In this document: piece after piece, positions 49,101 through 59,562 of the stretch | Layout of the letters: each line of letters begins with the position of its first letter | How positions within the stretch are numbered: position 1 is the stretch's first letter | Origin: Tetradesmus obliquus | Taxonomy: Eukaryota; Chlorophyta; Chlorophyceae; Sphaeropleales; Scenedesmaceae | DNA length: 64,000 bases | Assembly (NCBI GenBank): GCA_030272155.1 | Contig: CP126191.1 | Coordinates: 4,548,501-4,612,500, forward strand | Direction of reading: 5' to 3' | Program-made: the position numbers and the translations under genes | Notes under the pieces: generated by a model | The model's database searches: none | What the model was told of the DNA's origin: nothing | The model's input: only the letters and a program-made list of their open reading frames with translations

Positions 49101-50464
49101 TACAGGGAGGTGGCCAGCGGCATGTACAGCCAGCTGCCCTTCGCCGTGGCACAGGTGCGCGCCTGGCTGTGGCAGCGACAGAGCTGTGAGCTGGCTGGCT
49201 TCCCTCCAAGCTGCAGCATTACCCTTGTGCATGTCGGTTGTGCTTGACAGTTGTGCTGACCAGACCTGCTATTGCACAATAGGCGGGTACTAACATGGCA
49301 TGAGGCGCTGCTCATCCTGGCTGCTGCTGTCTGCTTGTCTGTCGCACAGGTGCTTGTGGAGCTGCCGTACGTTGCGCTGCAGTCGCTGCTGTACAGCGGC
49401 ATCACCTACCTGCTGGTGGGCTTTGAGCTGGCTGCCGCCAAGTTCTTCTGGTACCTGCTGTTCACCTTCCTCACGCTCACCTTCTTCACATACTACGGTG
49501 AGGGCACGCGTACCACGTACAGTTTATGGATAGCAGCAGCTGTCACCGTGATCATTGCACACGTCAAGCTGCACTTCAGTTCAACCTGGAGGTTCTGTGT
49601 GCCTGCAACTTGCTGGGTATCGTGTGGCCAGCACAGGTTGTCTTGGGTGAAGCAGAACACCACATGCTGATGCTGAGTGATGTGTTGCTGCCCTGCAGGC
49701 ATGATGGCTGTGGCCATCAGCCCAGTGCTGGAGCTGGCGGCAATCATGAGCAGCTCCTTCTACAGGTAGGCCAGGCCACACGGTGCTGCAGCGGCAGTTA
49801 TATACAGCGTGTCTTGCTTCAGCAGCCAGACCCGCCGATGACCATTAAAGTTGTGGCTGTAGCCAGCCCAGTGGACCTGCAGCTGACCTGCGTGTGGCCG
49901 TGCACTCACCTGCTGCCTCTGCCCTTGTCTGGGTGCTTGCCTGCCGCTGCGCGCAGTGTGTGGTTCATGTTTGCAGGCTTCTTCCTGCCCTACAGCGCCA
50001 TGCCCGCTTGGTGGTCCTGGATCTACTGGGTCAACCCGCTGTCGTACATGCTGTACGGCATCATTGCGTCACAGCTGGGCGACGTGACCTCCACCATTGT
50101 CGTGGGGCCGGGCCAGGTCACAACGGTGCAGCTGCTGCTAAAGGGTGAGCAACTTGCTGCGTGTGAATGCAAAACTAGTAAAGATGTAATCACGTGGCCG
50201 TCACCAGATCGTCCTAACAACATCTGATGCATTCTGCAGTACGCCAAGGCAGGCATTGTGCAGGCAGCAAGCAGCCATGAGTGATCACTGACTTTTACTC
50301 ATGGTGCTGCTTACCCTGCTGCTATTGCTGCTCCCATTGCAGACTGGCTGGGCTTTGAGACCTCCTTTGTGGGGCCCTGTGCCGCCATCATGGCTGGCTT
50401 CATAGTGGCCTTCTGCGTGGCCATCGTGGCAGCCATCCGCTACTTCAACTTCCAGCGCCGCTGA
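40117..50464 (+). CDS. Full-size PDR-type ABCG transporter
   Basis: Twenty-eight exons join in phase to 1548 residues, the usual length for plant and algal pleiotropic drug resistance ABCG proteins (order NBD1-TMD1-NBD2-TMD2). NBD1 has Walker A GPPGSGKS at 216-223, made across the 41474/41775 junction, signature GISGGQRKR (358-366) and Walker B LLMDEIS (380-386). NBD2 has GVSGAGKTT (985-993), the plant-type signature [14 protein letters not shown] (1099-1112) and [13 protein letters not shown]1 (43972-45688) and TMD2 (48518-50464) each show about six hydrophobic helices; TMD2 includes [17 protein letters not shown] and the family motif near [18 protein letters not shown]. These transporters export lipids, hormones or toxic compounds across the plasma membrane; the substrate here is unknown. 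An Ala/Ser-rich insert (45896-46200) precedes NBD2. Two in-frame oddities: a 7-residue duplication at 47347-47388 and a repeat-bearing intron at 43010. Intron 3 uses a GC donor. Confidence 0.95.
40697..40926 (+). other. GC-AG intron in the ABCG gene
   Basis: The exon ends ATGCACAG and the intron starts GCAAGTC; the acceptor is ccctgcag. This donor gives phase 2 and reads on into [17 protein letters not shown]. The nearest GT, four bases later, would put a stop codon just after the junction. Confidence 0.75.
43004..43149 (+). repeat. Three 48-bp tandem repeats carrying copies of a 5' splice site
   Basis: Units start at 43004, 43052 and 43100. Each begins CTGGAGGTGAG, so the exon-end/donor sequence of ABCG exon 8 (donor at 43010) is repeated twice more inside the intron. 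The unit is 48 bp, a multiple of three, and the frame stays open through all copies. Confidence 0.9.
47347..47388 (+). repeat. 21-bp tandem duplication within ABCG exon 19
   Basis: GTGGACGAGGTGCTGCAGCTG occurs twice in a row, adding seven residues (VDEVLQL) in NBD2 between the Q-loop side and the signature motif. Related plant proteins have one copy of this helix. Confidence 0.9.
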
Positions 50465-52325
50465 GCTCAGCCGCTGCGCACGATGTGTGCGGCCAGTTGG
50501 ACGCTGGTGGCCTGCCCATGCGGCAGTGCTGCTGGCTAGTCAATTGAGGGATGCTGGGCTGCGTTTCGTATCTCAGGGTGTGCTTTTGGGCGGGGTAAAC
50601 GTTCACGGCTGCACAGCTGCAGTTGTTGTGCGCATGTGCAGCGTTCTTATTGTCGCTCTGTGCACTGGTATAGGCACGCATTGGTGTTTGAGGAAACCGA
50701 GCACCTTAAGCAATAACATCTGCGCGCCACATTCAACAGCTGTCTCACTGGTGAAAGGTGGTGAGTGTAGGGTTTGTGAAACAACCCAATTATCGCGAAG
50801 CGGCAGCTACCTTACCTTCTTAACTAGGCTGGTGTTTGGTGGACCTATATGCTTTTTGTGTATTCGGCGATTACAACGGAGTACATTGCTTGTTACGCTG
50901 TCTCTGAGCTTATACAGCTGGCAACTAAATCTGTGTAAGGAGTGTCAACTGGCATCAATGTGACCTTTTGGGCAATAATTGCGCACTTTGGTGTATTGCT
51001 CATTCAGGTGGGCCACAGGTCCATGAATGGTTTCATCAAAAGCCTGATCTCAGGCTTGTATGCTATTGGCATCAACACGGTGCCGCAGTGCAGGCGCATC
51101 AGCACACAATTGTGTGTAAACGGATGTTGCATGACCGCATTCCTGCTGTAGTGGCTGGGCTACTTGACCCACTGTGTTGAGTGCATCAGCAGAATTTGCT
51201 GGATGGCAGACCCTGTCTTTGAGCTTTTAAGGCCATAGACCACTGTAGTCTTTGCCATAGCATTGGTGGTGGTGGTGGTGGGGGGGGGGGGGGGCGTGGT
51301 TACTGAGAGTGTTTAGAGTGAGTGAGTGGCTCCCCAGGCAGCGTGCATTGCCTGTGCGAGACTGGAGGTAAACTGGACTGGTGCTGTTGGCATTTATAGT
51401 GAGTGGTGTTACTGTCACAGCGTTATTGGTGTTATATATGCAGGCTGCAGTGATACCTTTCTGGTGTTGCTCTGGATTATAATATTGAGCGTGGTGGCCG
51501 GTCCTCGTGTGGGGCATCCCACCTGTTTTGTTGGTGGCAGAAAGAAGCAACCCTGCTGTTTCTGCAGCTGTGCTGGTGAGCAGTTGCCCGCCATACGCTC
51601 CATAGCCGTCTGCCAGAGGCACGTATAGTGAAAGAGTACCGGTAGTGATTATTACAGCGCGCCGCGCGCGTAGTGATTGTTACTGAGGCTCAGTCATACT
51701 GTCAATATTGTCTGATGCTACGTTATTGGGCAAGCGATGCAACTAGTACCCTATGGTTCAGGTCTGGTGATGATCCCTATTTGATGGGCGTTACATATTC
51801 TTTCTTGGTCATGTTAACTCACACATTCAAGGTTACACTCAACGCCTGCGCCCATCAGGCCTCTCTGCCTAGGTCACGTCCTGTGCATGCATGCAATGCT
51901 GTGTCCTTCCACAAGCTGCTTCCACAAGCCTAGCCAGACATATACATGTGGGTGTACACCTCCACGCCAACCTGCAGTGTGAAATCTTCCTGCACCTGCG
52001 AAACCACAGGGAAAAACAACCACCGTAGCCAAGAACTCGGACTGCGCCTGCTCACCCTTGCACAACGCAGGCACCGTACAAATGAGCATACGGCTCTGCA
52101 GCAACCCCCACAGCTCACGCGCCTTCAGCCAACCCTTCGTCACCTGTAACCAAAACATGAAGCTGAACACCCACACAACAAGATTACGTTGCGATTGGCC
52201 AGAACAATATCACCAGCAGCAGCTCTTGCCAATCACTGCCGCTCCCAACCACCAGCACAACTCAACCCTTGCCAGCGCAGCTGCCATACCGCCTGCCGGC
52301 CCCGCGTCATCCTAACGACCCCTGC
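50465..52325. other. Convergent intergenic region with poly-G tract
   Basis: Nearly 1.9 kb between the ABCG stop (+) and the GrpE stop (-). It contains a GGT repeat running into fifteen G (51268-51294), a TGTAA at 50934-50938 about 470 bp after the ABCG stop, and TTACA copies near 51791 and 51832 for GrpE. No credible open frame is seen. Confidence 0.55.
50934..50938 (+). terminator. Candidate TGTAA polyadenylation signal, ABCG gene
   Basis: This TGTAA lies about 470 bp after the ABCG stop codon on the sense strand, within an AT-richer stretch. Motif match alone; tentative. Confidence 0.35.
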
Positions 52326-54918
52326 TCAGGGTGACTCATCGATGCTGTTGGGCTCAGAGTCCGTGTCTGCGCTGGCAGCCGGCGCGGCCTCCTCCCGGAA
52401 GGAGACCTTGACCATGGCGGGCCGCAGCAGGCGCTCACCCATCCTGAAGCCCTTGCGGAATTCCAGCAGCACGGTGCCGTCAGGCACATCGTCACTGGGC
52501 TCGCGCATGATGGCCTCATGCAGCTCGGGGTCAAAGGGCGCGCCCACGGTGTCCACGGTCTCCACCCCGAGGCCCTTCATGATGTCCACCATCTGCTTGT
52601 ACAAGCCCTGAGAGGAGGAGACAGGGGACAGCAGCAGCACATACATGTCAGCAACATCAACACTGATTAGGCAGATGCTGTGGTTGACAGTCGACAACAG
52701 ACTGCATGTGCGTCAGCATGCACCGGACAGCACAACAGGCAAGCCAGCCAGCCAGCGAGGCAGCCAGCCAGCCAGCCAGCTAGCAGAAACAGCTCAGCAG
52801 CAGAAACAGCTCAGCAGACGGCGCCGCACCTGGTAGCTGTTATTAATCTTCTGCTCGCCCTCCGTCTCCGGCTTGACCTGGGTGCGCGCCAGCTCAAAGT
52901 TGTCCAGGCAGGGCAGCAGGCCAGCGATGACGTCACCCTTGGCGCGCGATGACAGCTCGTCCTTCTCAGCAGCCTGTGGCCCAAATTGCAGCAGCAGCAG
53001 CAGCAGCAGCAACACAGTGTTGAGCATGGCAGCAACACGTTGATCGGCAGCTGCTGGGCACGGGTTTTGCTGCGTGTGACACAAAAGCCAGGCCCCAAAG
53101 ACAAGGCATGTACGGCTGTTTAGTTGTAAGCCGCTCCAGCCCAAGCGAAACGTAATGCAGTGCTGTTGCACACTGCCTGCTGCCTGCTGCCAGGTGCTGG
53201 CAGTGCCGGCCTCCTGCCTGCCTGCCTGCCTGCCCCTCACCGTGCGCTTCCTGAAGTTCTCAAAGTCTGCTGTGAGGCGCAGCAGCTGGTCCTTGCTGGC
53301 TGCCAGGCTGCCTTCAAGGCCCTCAGCCTTGGACGCGACGCCTGCAGGGGCGGGGCGCAGGCGGTTCACCAGGGAGTTGAGGACTGCAGCTAGAGGGCCT
53401 GGCCGCGCAGGTCGGCCTAGCATGTATGTAGAGCACACAAACCGATAAGGGCTGCTCTGCATGATCCTTTGCGACCGCAGCGACATAGCGATGTTGCTGC
53501 ATGCAATCATGGCTCTGCATCAATTCTGCATCTCAGCAGCACACATGCTATACTGCCGCCTGCCACCTGTGTGGCACCCGTCAAAACCGCCTAACTTGCT
53601 GCACAGCAACTGTGTCCAATGCCACCAGTTGCATGCCCTTCACCACCACCGCTGCTGCTGCTGCTGCTGCTGTGCGGCCTCACCTGCTGATGCTGCCAGC
53701 TGGTCCCGCAGGTCAAACAGCTCCCCCTCCAGCTCAGCTAGCAGCTCACCCTACAGCAGCAAAGGCGGCAGCCAGGCAGCAGCAGACAGCAAGCAGTGAG
53801 CAGGCATGCTGCGGCTCTCGTCCTTGTTGCGTGGACAGAGCGTCACGGCCGCTGAGCAGCTGCAGCATCTCAAGGTTAGCAGCCTGCCCCACTGCACAAA
53901 GCGGCATTGCCGCAATACACGCTTGTAGGCTGCGCATGAATGTGCCACGGTGGCAGGCATTGGTACCGGCCGCAGCGCGAACAGCAATTGCGACCGCCCC
54001 TGTCTTTGTGTCGTCTCGTTTGCTCCGCCGCTTACACGACAAACCCATGCCACCCTCGCCACTACGTGTGCGCATTCTGCTGCCGCCGTGGACGACTCAC
54101 CAGTAGCTTCCACTGAGGAAGCTGTTGAATCTGCTCACCATGAGCGACCTGTCGAGGTTTTCATCCTCCAGCGCTTGCCTGGCGCGGTCCAGCGGCGACA
54201 GCAGCTGCTCCTGTGCGCCATTGCTGCAGCAGCAAGCAATGGCAATGCGCAACACACGTGCGGCAGCTCAATGACGCAGCTGCCAGGTTGCCATTACTGC
54301 TGGCAGTGCATGGCTGTGGCCCAGAGCATGCAGTGATGGCCGCTCCTGCAACACCTGCTGTTAACCTATAATTCCGTTGCAGCACTTGCATTCGTCTTAA
54401 GATGAAAGGTCATTCGAGTCTCCTCTGCATGCATGCATACTCAGCCAGTTCACAATGCATGCTGTGCACTACCAAAGAGTACGGCAACTTGTTGTGCCTG
54501 GCGTGCAGCCTCACCTGTCTGCTTCTGCTGGTGCCTCAGCCTCTGCTGTTGCCGCATCCTGTACACAACAATGCCAATTCTTGTCAAGTTATGCACCCAT
54601 GCATGCACGTCCTGCACCACCACATGCTGCTGCCGGCACCAGAAGCAGTAGCAGCAGTGCTGAGCATGTAGAGTGACCTGTGCTTGTCACAACGCTTGCC
54701 CCATTTGCATTGGGTGAGCTTCAATATGTCATTCTACTGGCTCTTTAACTTTCTGAACGAGTCACTGTACTTGCCTCTGCAGCCATCATCCGCACTAGTA
54801 GGCGTGGGTGTGGGTTGCAGGCTCCTCTCTGCACTGCCGGCTGGCGAGCTGCTGCATGGCTGCGCCTTGCTGAAGGACAACGAACGGCCAACCGTGCATT
54901 TCCGAAAGCCAGCTGCAT
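52326..54918 (-). CDS. CGE1: Chloroplast GrpE-type nucleotide exchange factor
   Basis: Seven exons (54918-54775, 54558-54515, 54223-54139, 53750-53684, 53416-53241, 52973-52830, 52607-52326) join in phase to 313 residues. The first ~45 residues (MQLAFGNARLAVRCPSARRS and on) are Ala/Arg/Ser-rich without acids, a typical chloroplast transit peptide. Then come acidic coiled-coil segments, the GrpE long helix LLRLTADFENFRKRT, AKGDVIAGLLPCLDNFELA and the C-terminal beta domain: GLYKQMVDIMKGLGV, FDPELHEAIMREPSDDVPDG and GFRMGERLLRPAMVKVS. GrpE releases ADP from Hsp70; the plastid form works with stromal HSP70B and J-domain partners. The transit peptide and the similarity in layout to Chlamydomonas CGE1 support a plastid location, though a mitochondrial one is not excluded. 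Exon 5 has an alternative acceptor (start 53389) that would remove nine residues in frame. Intron 1 has a GC donor. Confidence 0.9.
52743..52784. repeat. CCAG-type simple repeat in a GrpE intron
   Basis: Repeated GCCA/CAGC tetramers fill about 40 bp of the intron between the last two GrpE exons. Confidence 0.7.
54559..54774 (-). other. GC-AG intron in the GrpE gene
   Basis: Read on the minus strand, the transit-peptide exon ends GCTGCAGAG and the intron begins GCAAGTAC; the acceptor is tgtacag. The junction joins MMAAE to DAATAEAEA in phase 0. The GT two bases inside the donor would shift frame into a stop. Confidence 0.7.
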
Positions 54919-55911
54919 TGTGTGTGGCCTAACTGAGATGACGGTCTGAGGTGTCCACAGTGCTCTGCAGTGCAAGAGAGATGTCTGGCGTGTAGTGAGC
55001 AGGAAGCGAGCGGTTCTAGATTTTGATTATGTGCGTGTTGATCGGGTTCGGCTGTGCTTAGAATTCTCAGGGTAGCCTCGAGGGCTTTTAACGCTGCTTC
55101 TAGACCGCCGGATGTTCAAGCACAATCGTACACGACAACAGCACTGCGTAAAGCACTGATTAAACACATTAGGCATCTCAAGACGCTGAAGGCGTTCTTG
55201 AGAAACGTTAGCAGACTTCAGTGATGATGGTGGCTGTGTTGAGCACCTGCAAAGCTGTCCTTCTGCTTTGCCCTCAGCATTCCCGCGGCGTGCTGCCGGG
55301 GACCAAATAGACAGCAAACTCGTGTTCAGGTCGGCAGTTACACCAATGCAGCAACTGCTGCTTAGCCACTTGCAGCATACATGCCAAACACCGGACAACA
55401 CTGGCGCATAACATGATAATATGCATTGCTGATTAGCACCTCCTGTGCACATGGTGCTGTATCAAATGATAAAAGGTTGATCTAGGCGCAAGCATGTGTT
55501 GTGCTACGCTTGATGCAGCGATCATGTGCTGGGCAGGATGGATGCCTGCATCAGCGCCGCACAGTCTGACACTGTCGCGCTGGCAGCGCTGCAAGCCTTG
55601 TAAATCATGAAGCATTGATGCCGCCCTGCCAATCGAGCACAGCCAAGCCAGCCGCTCTATACGTGCTGCATGCATTTAGCAGCGATACCTGTCATGCATT
55701 TAGCAGCGATACCTGTCATGCGACAACACCTTTCTAGAAAATCACAACAGCACTTCCTGGAACTACAGCAATCAGGAATATGGTAATGTACAACGATCTG
55801 AGAACACAGCCAGCAGCGCAGGCCTTGCAAAATCACCACGTCCACATAACAAAGTCACCCACATCACATACAATGCTGTGTCCTGCCACATCCCACCGCC
55901 ACACTGCCGCC
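54919..55911. other. Intergenic region between two minus-strand genes
   Basis: About 1 kb separates the RAP gene 2 stop from the GrpE start. It should hold the RAP gene 2 3' UTR and the GrpE promoter. It is AT-richer than the flanks, has a TTACA at 55338-55342 and a 24-bp tandem repeat. No gene is recognised. Confidence 0.5.
55672..55719. repeat. Perfect 24-bp tandem repeat (two copies)
   Basis: The unit starts GCATTTAGCAGCGATACC and is exactly duplicated at 55672-55695 and 55696-55719. It lies about 190 bp past the RAP gene 2 stop codon, probably in its 3' UTR. Confidence 0.9.
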
Positions 55912-58900
55912 TCAGCTCCCAATCAAGCCCAGCACGCGCTGCAGCAGCTGCCGCTGCGCCCCCCGCTGCTGCGCCAGGCCCTCCCACTCCTCCCAGCTGA
56001 TGCACACCACCTGCCAGCCGGCAGCCTGCAGGCAGCGCTGCCCCAGCGCGGTGCGCCCCAGCACCCTGCTGGGCCAGCTGCTGCTCACAGCAGCAGGCGG
56101 CAGCACCTCAATCGCCACAGGCCGCCGCCCTGCGCCCAGGCTGGCCCCAGCAACGCCCACAGCCACACGCAGCGTGTGATGCGACCAGCCGCCCAGCTCT
56201 CGCCCAGGCCTGCTGCTGGCACTGCTGCTGCTGCTGCTGTCTTGCGGCTGCACCCAGCGCTGCAGCAGCGGCTGTAGGCCCATGCTCTGCAGCGCCTGCG
56301 CCACCTCCTCCTCCACCTGGCTCAGTGAGGCCTCAGCCTGCTGCTCCTGCCATGCTGCAGCACACTGCCTCACCAGCCGGCCTGACAGCACACTCGCAGC
56401 ACCTTCCGGAGGCTGCACCACGCAGTGCTGGTGTGTGGATCCAGCTGCTCCTGCCTCTCCTGGCTGGATGCTGTCTGCTGCACCTTGCGGCTGTGGAGAC
56501 CCTCGACAGGGAGCCGCCTGCGCGCCTGCACGGCTGCTACTGCTGCTGCTGCTGCTGCTGCTGGTGGTGTTGCTCCAGCCCAGCCCTCCATCGTCACCCC
56601 AAGCAACCATGCCCCACTCAGTGGCCAGCAGCACCAGGGCCTCATGCAGCTGTGCTTTCCGGGCCTGGCTGCAGCCTGACACCCCCAGCACCTGCAGCTG
56701 GCGCAGCGCAGCAACCACCAGCGCGCCCTGCACGTGGCGCGCAGAGCTGGCAGCAGCAGCCCACACCAGCAGCGCCAACGCGTCAGCGGGCCAGCACTGC
56801 AGCAGCAGCTGTGGCTGTGTTGCCGGTGACAAGTGCGCCTGACTGCTGTTGCTGCCCAGGTGCCGCTTGCCTGTGGCTGCGTCGCGTTTCTGTGCTGCTG
56901 CTGGCTTGGCTGCTGCCAGAGCAGCAAGCAGCGGCTCGCAGCTCTCCCCCAGCAGCGCAAAGCCCTGCAGCAGCCCAGCAATGCGCTCCGGCTGCAGCTT
57001 GCCCCGCATCACCAGCTGCACGGCCAACTGCTGCAGCTGCTGCAGCAGCAGCGGGTCGTGCCAGCCCAGGCCTGCAAACGCCCACACCAGGTTGCACACG
57101 CCTTGGGGGGTCAGCTGCTTCTGCTGCACCGCACTGCGCGCAGCAGCAGCAAGAGGGCTGCTCAGCTGTACTGGGGCCCTGCCTGCTGCATTGCCAGGAG
57201 CAGCTGCTGCTCTTGGTGCTCCTGCTGCTGCCAAGCCACTACTAAGCTGTGCAGCACTGCTGTTGCTGCTGCTGCTGCTGCTGGCCAGCGTAGCTGCAGC
57301 TGCAGCAGCTGCTGCCCCCGCCAGGCCCTGCAGCAGCATTGGCTCCTTGTAGCCTGCCTTGCAGCAGACCATGACCACGTTGCATAGGTCCTGTGCATTG
57401 TAGCAAGCCAGGTTGACTAAGATGTGGCTGCTAGCTGCATGCATTACTTGAGGTGTCAGTGCTGCCTTGCCCATCTTGCCTAGTGCCCACAGCGTGGTGG
57501 CCGTGCCTTGTGCTGTCAGCTGTGGCAGCAGCACTTGGAACTGCTGCGCCACTGCAGCAGGCAGCCCACGCGGCAGCTGCATGCCTGCAGAGGCCACAGC
57601 CCATGCCCAGTTGCTGAGCGCCTGCGCACCAAACAGGTGCAGCTTGTTCAGCGCTTGCAGGACCAGCACCTGCTGCACAGCCTTGCGGCGGTACTGCAGC
57701 ACCTCAAACGCCCACACCGCCTGGGCCAAGTCGCGTGGGCTGGCATCTTCAGCAACAGCTGCCAGGCGCTCTCCTGCTGCCTCCAGGAAGCCCTGGTGCT
57801 GCAGCTTCATGATGGCACACGCCCACAGCAGGTTACACACCTCCTGCGGCTTGGGTGTGGCGAGCCGGGGAGCAGCTGCCGCGCATATGCCAGCCAGCAG
57901 CCGCCGCTGCACCTGCTGCACCGCAATGTCCTGCTGCTGCTTCCTGCCCTTGCTGCTGCTGCTGACGCGGAGCAGCCGCTGCTGCTGCTGCTGCCCGCCC
58001 TGCTGCTGCAGCTTGGCTACAGCCCAGGCCATGTTGGCCAGCCCTTGAATGGTGAAGCCAGGCAGGGCCTGCAGCGCCTGCCCGGCCACTGCTGCTGCCA
58101 GCTGCTCATCCTGCACGCCAAATTTGGCCAGTGCACACATCACCAGCACGCAGCTGTGCGGCTCAAACTGGTGCATGCTGGCCAGCGCGCGCACGCGTGC
58201 AGCGCGCAGCAGCCGCGGCTCGTAGTGCCTCAGCGCGCCACACGCCCACAGGCACCTGGCCAGAGCGCGCGGGCTGAAGCGCTCCATGCTGCCTGCTGCC
58301 GCCAGCACCAGCGCTGTCACGCTGGCGTGGTGGTAGTGCCCCACCCGTGCACACGACCACAGCAGGCAGCTGATGCTGTCAGGGCCCAGCTGCCTGCTGC
58401 AGCCCGACACCCGCTGCAGCAGCGCGTGGAAGACGCGCGGGTCCTGATGGCGGGCACGTGCCATGGACCAGCACAGCATCACACAGTCTTGGGGGCCCAG
58501 CTGCTCCAAGGCCTCACCAGCAACGCTGGCCAGCTCAGACCACAGTGCAGGCTGCCGCAGCTGCAGCTGCGCTAGCGCCCACGCTGCTTTGGCAGTCAGG
58601 TGCGGCTGCTGTGCCGGTAATGCTGCAGGCGACGGCTGCCCCAGTGCATTGCTGCTGCTGTTGGCGTTGCCGTCCTGTTGATTCCGCTGCTGCTGCTGCT
58701 GCTGCTGCTGGAGGTGGTGCTGTTGCTGCTGTTGCTGCTGGTGGTGCTGCTGGCAGGCCACGTGCAGCGCCCTGTGCACCAAGTCATGTGCCAGCTGCTG
58801 CAGCACATCAGGGGGCAGCGCCAGCGGCCTGGCTGAGGCAGCAGCAGCCAGGAAGGCCGTCAGGGCCTGCGGGCTGGCAGCATGCAGCTGCTGCAGCAGC

Positions 58901-59562
58901 GCCCTGGACAGCTGCTGCGCCAGCTCCTGACTGACTGCCCTGCTGCCTGCAGCTGCAGGCGCGCCCTGTAGCAGCTGCTGCTGGCCCTGCGCGTGGTGCA
59001 GTGCAGCCAGCTGCTGCATAGCCACAGCAAGGCAGCTGGGAGGCATTTGCTGTATGTGTGATGCCAGCAGTGCCTGCAGCTGCGGGATGCTGGCACAGCG
59101 CCTCAGCAGCTGCACCATATGCTCTACCTGGCCGCGCACGTAGACCGGGCGCTGCAGCACATGCCGCCATGGTGATGGATGGCTGCCCAGCAGCTGATTT
59201 GGCACAGCTGCTGGCTGCGGCACAGAAGGTTGCTGCTGCTGCTGCTGCTGGACATGCTGCGCCGGACTGTGCAACGGCTGCTGAGGCGCAAACAACTGCT
59301 GCTGCTGACTGTGGTGCTGGTGCTGCTGCATGGTGACGCCATGCTCTGAAGTTGCTGCTGCAGCTGGCTTAGGCTTGGCGCCGCTCGAGTCTGCTGCTGC
59401 TGCCAAGGGGCGGGGTGGGTCGAGCAGCACGCTGACTGCCGTGGCTGCATGCAGCTGACCAGACTGGTACAATGCCTGCAAGTGTTTTGACAAATTGTGA
59501 CAGTGAAAAGTCAGGCGGCATGAGATTGGTTCAAGATGCAATGCTGAGGCCACTTCAGGCAC
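55912..59562 (-). CDS. RAP-domain organellar RNA-binding protein 2 (OPR-like)
   Basis: A single uninterrupted frame of 1216 codons, unusual beside the many-exon neighbours. The C-terminal RAP domain (about 1130-1195) includes RVAVGVAGASLGAGRRPVAI, LGRTALGQRCLQAAGWQVV and SWEEWEGL. The middle holds many degenerate helical repeats of the form LCWSMARARHQDPRVFHALL, LWSCARVGHYHHA, CLWACGALRHYEPRLLRA, NMAWAVAKLQQQ, NLLWACAIMKLQHQGFL and ALSNWAWAVASAG, the octotricopeptide-like pattern of algal organelle RNA factors. Gln and Ser runs break up the repeats. No transit peptide is obvious at the Met at 59562; an acceptor-like AACACTTGCAG just before codon 30 (near 59477) suggests that the real N-terminus may come from an upstream exon in 59580-60000. 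A role in plastid or mitochondrial RNA stability or splicing is inferred from the family. It is a distant relative of RAP gene 1, not a recent duplicate. Confidence 0.87.
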   Translation of the reverse strand: MPEVASALHLEPISCRLTFHCHNLSKHLQALYQSGQLHAATAVSVLLDPPRPLAAAADSSGAKPKPAAAATSEHGVTMQQHQHHSQQQQLFAPQQPLHSPAQHVQQQQQQQPSVPQPAAVPNQLLGSHPSPWRHVLQRPVYVRGQVEHMVQLLRRCASIPQLQALLASHIQQMPPSCLAVAMQQLAALHHAQGQQQLLQGAPAAAGSRAVSQELAQQLSRALLQQLHAASPQALTAFLAAAASARPLALPPDVLQQLAHDLVHRALHVACQQHHQQQQQQQHHLQQQQQQQQRNQQDGNANSSSNALGQPSPAALPAQQPHLTAKAAWALAQLQLRQPALWSELASVAGEALEQLGPQDCVMLCWSMARARHQDPRVFHALLQRVSGCSRQLGPDSISCLLWSCARVGHYHHASVTALVLAAAGSMERFSPRALARCLWACGALRHYEPRLLRAARVRALASMHQFEPHSCVLVMCALAKFGVQDEQLAAAVAGQALQALPGFTIQGLANMAWAVAKLQQQGGQQQQQRLLRVSSSSKGRKQQQDIAVQQVQRRLLAGICAAAAPRLATPKPQEVCNLLWACAIMKLQHQGFLEAAGERLAAVAEDASPRDLAQAVWAFEVLQYRRKAVQQVLVLQALNKLHLFGAQALSNWAWAVASAGMQLPRGLPAAVAQQFQVLLPQLTAQGTATTLWALGKMGKAALTPQVMHAASSHILVNLACYNAQDLCNVVMVCCKAGYKEPMLLQGLAGAAAAAAAATLASSSSSSNSSAAQLSSGLAAAGAPRAAAAPGNAAGRAPVQLSSPLAAAARSAVQQKQLTPQGVCNLVWAFAGLGWHDPLLLQQLQQLAVQLVMRGKLQPERIAGLLQGFALLGESCEPLLAALAAAKPAAAQKRDAATGKRHLGSNSSQAHLSPATQPQLLLQCWPADALALLVWAAAASSARHVQGALVVAALRQLQVLGVSGCSQARKAQLHEALVLLATEWGMVAWGDDGGLGWSNTTSSSSSSSSSSRAGAQAAPCRGSPQPQGAADSIQPGEAGAAGSTHQHCVVQPPEGAASVLSGRLVRQCAAAWQEQQAEASLSQVEEEVAQALQSMGLQPLLQRWVQPQDSSSSSSASSRPGRELGGWSHHTLRVAVGVAGASLGAGRRPVAIEVLPPAAVSSSWPSRVLGRTALGQRCLQAAGWQVVCISWEEWEGLAQQRGAQRQLLQRVLGLIGS

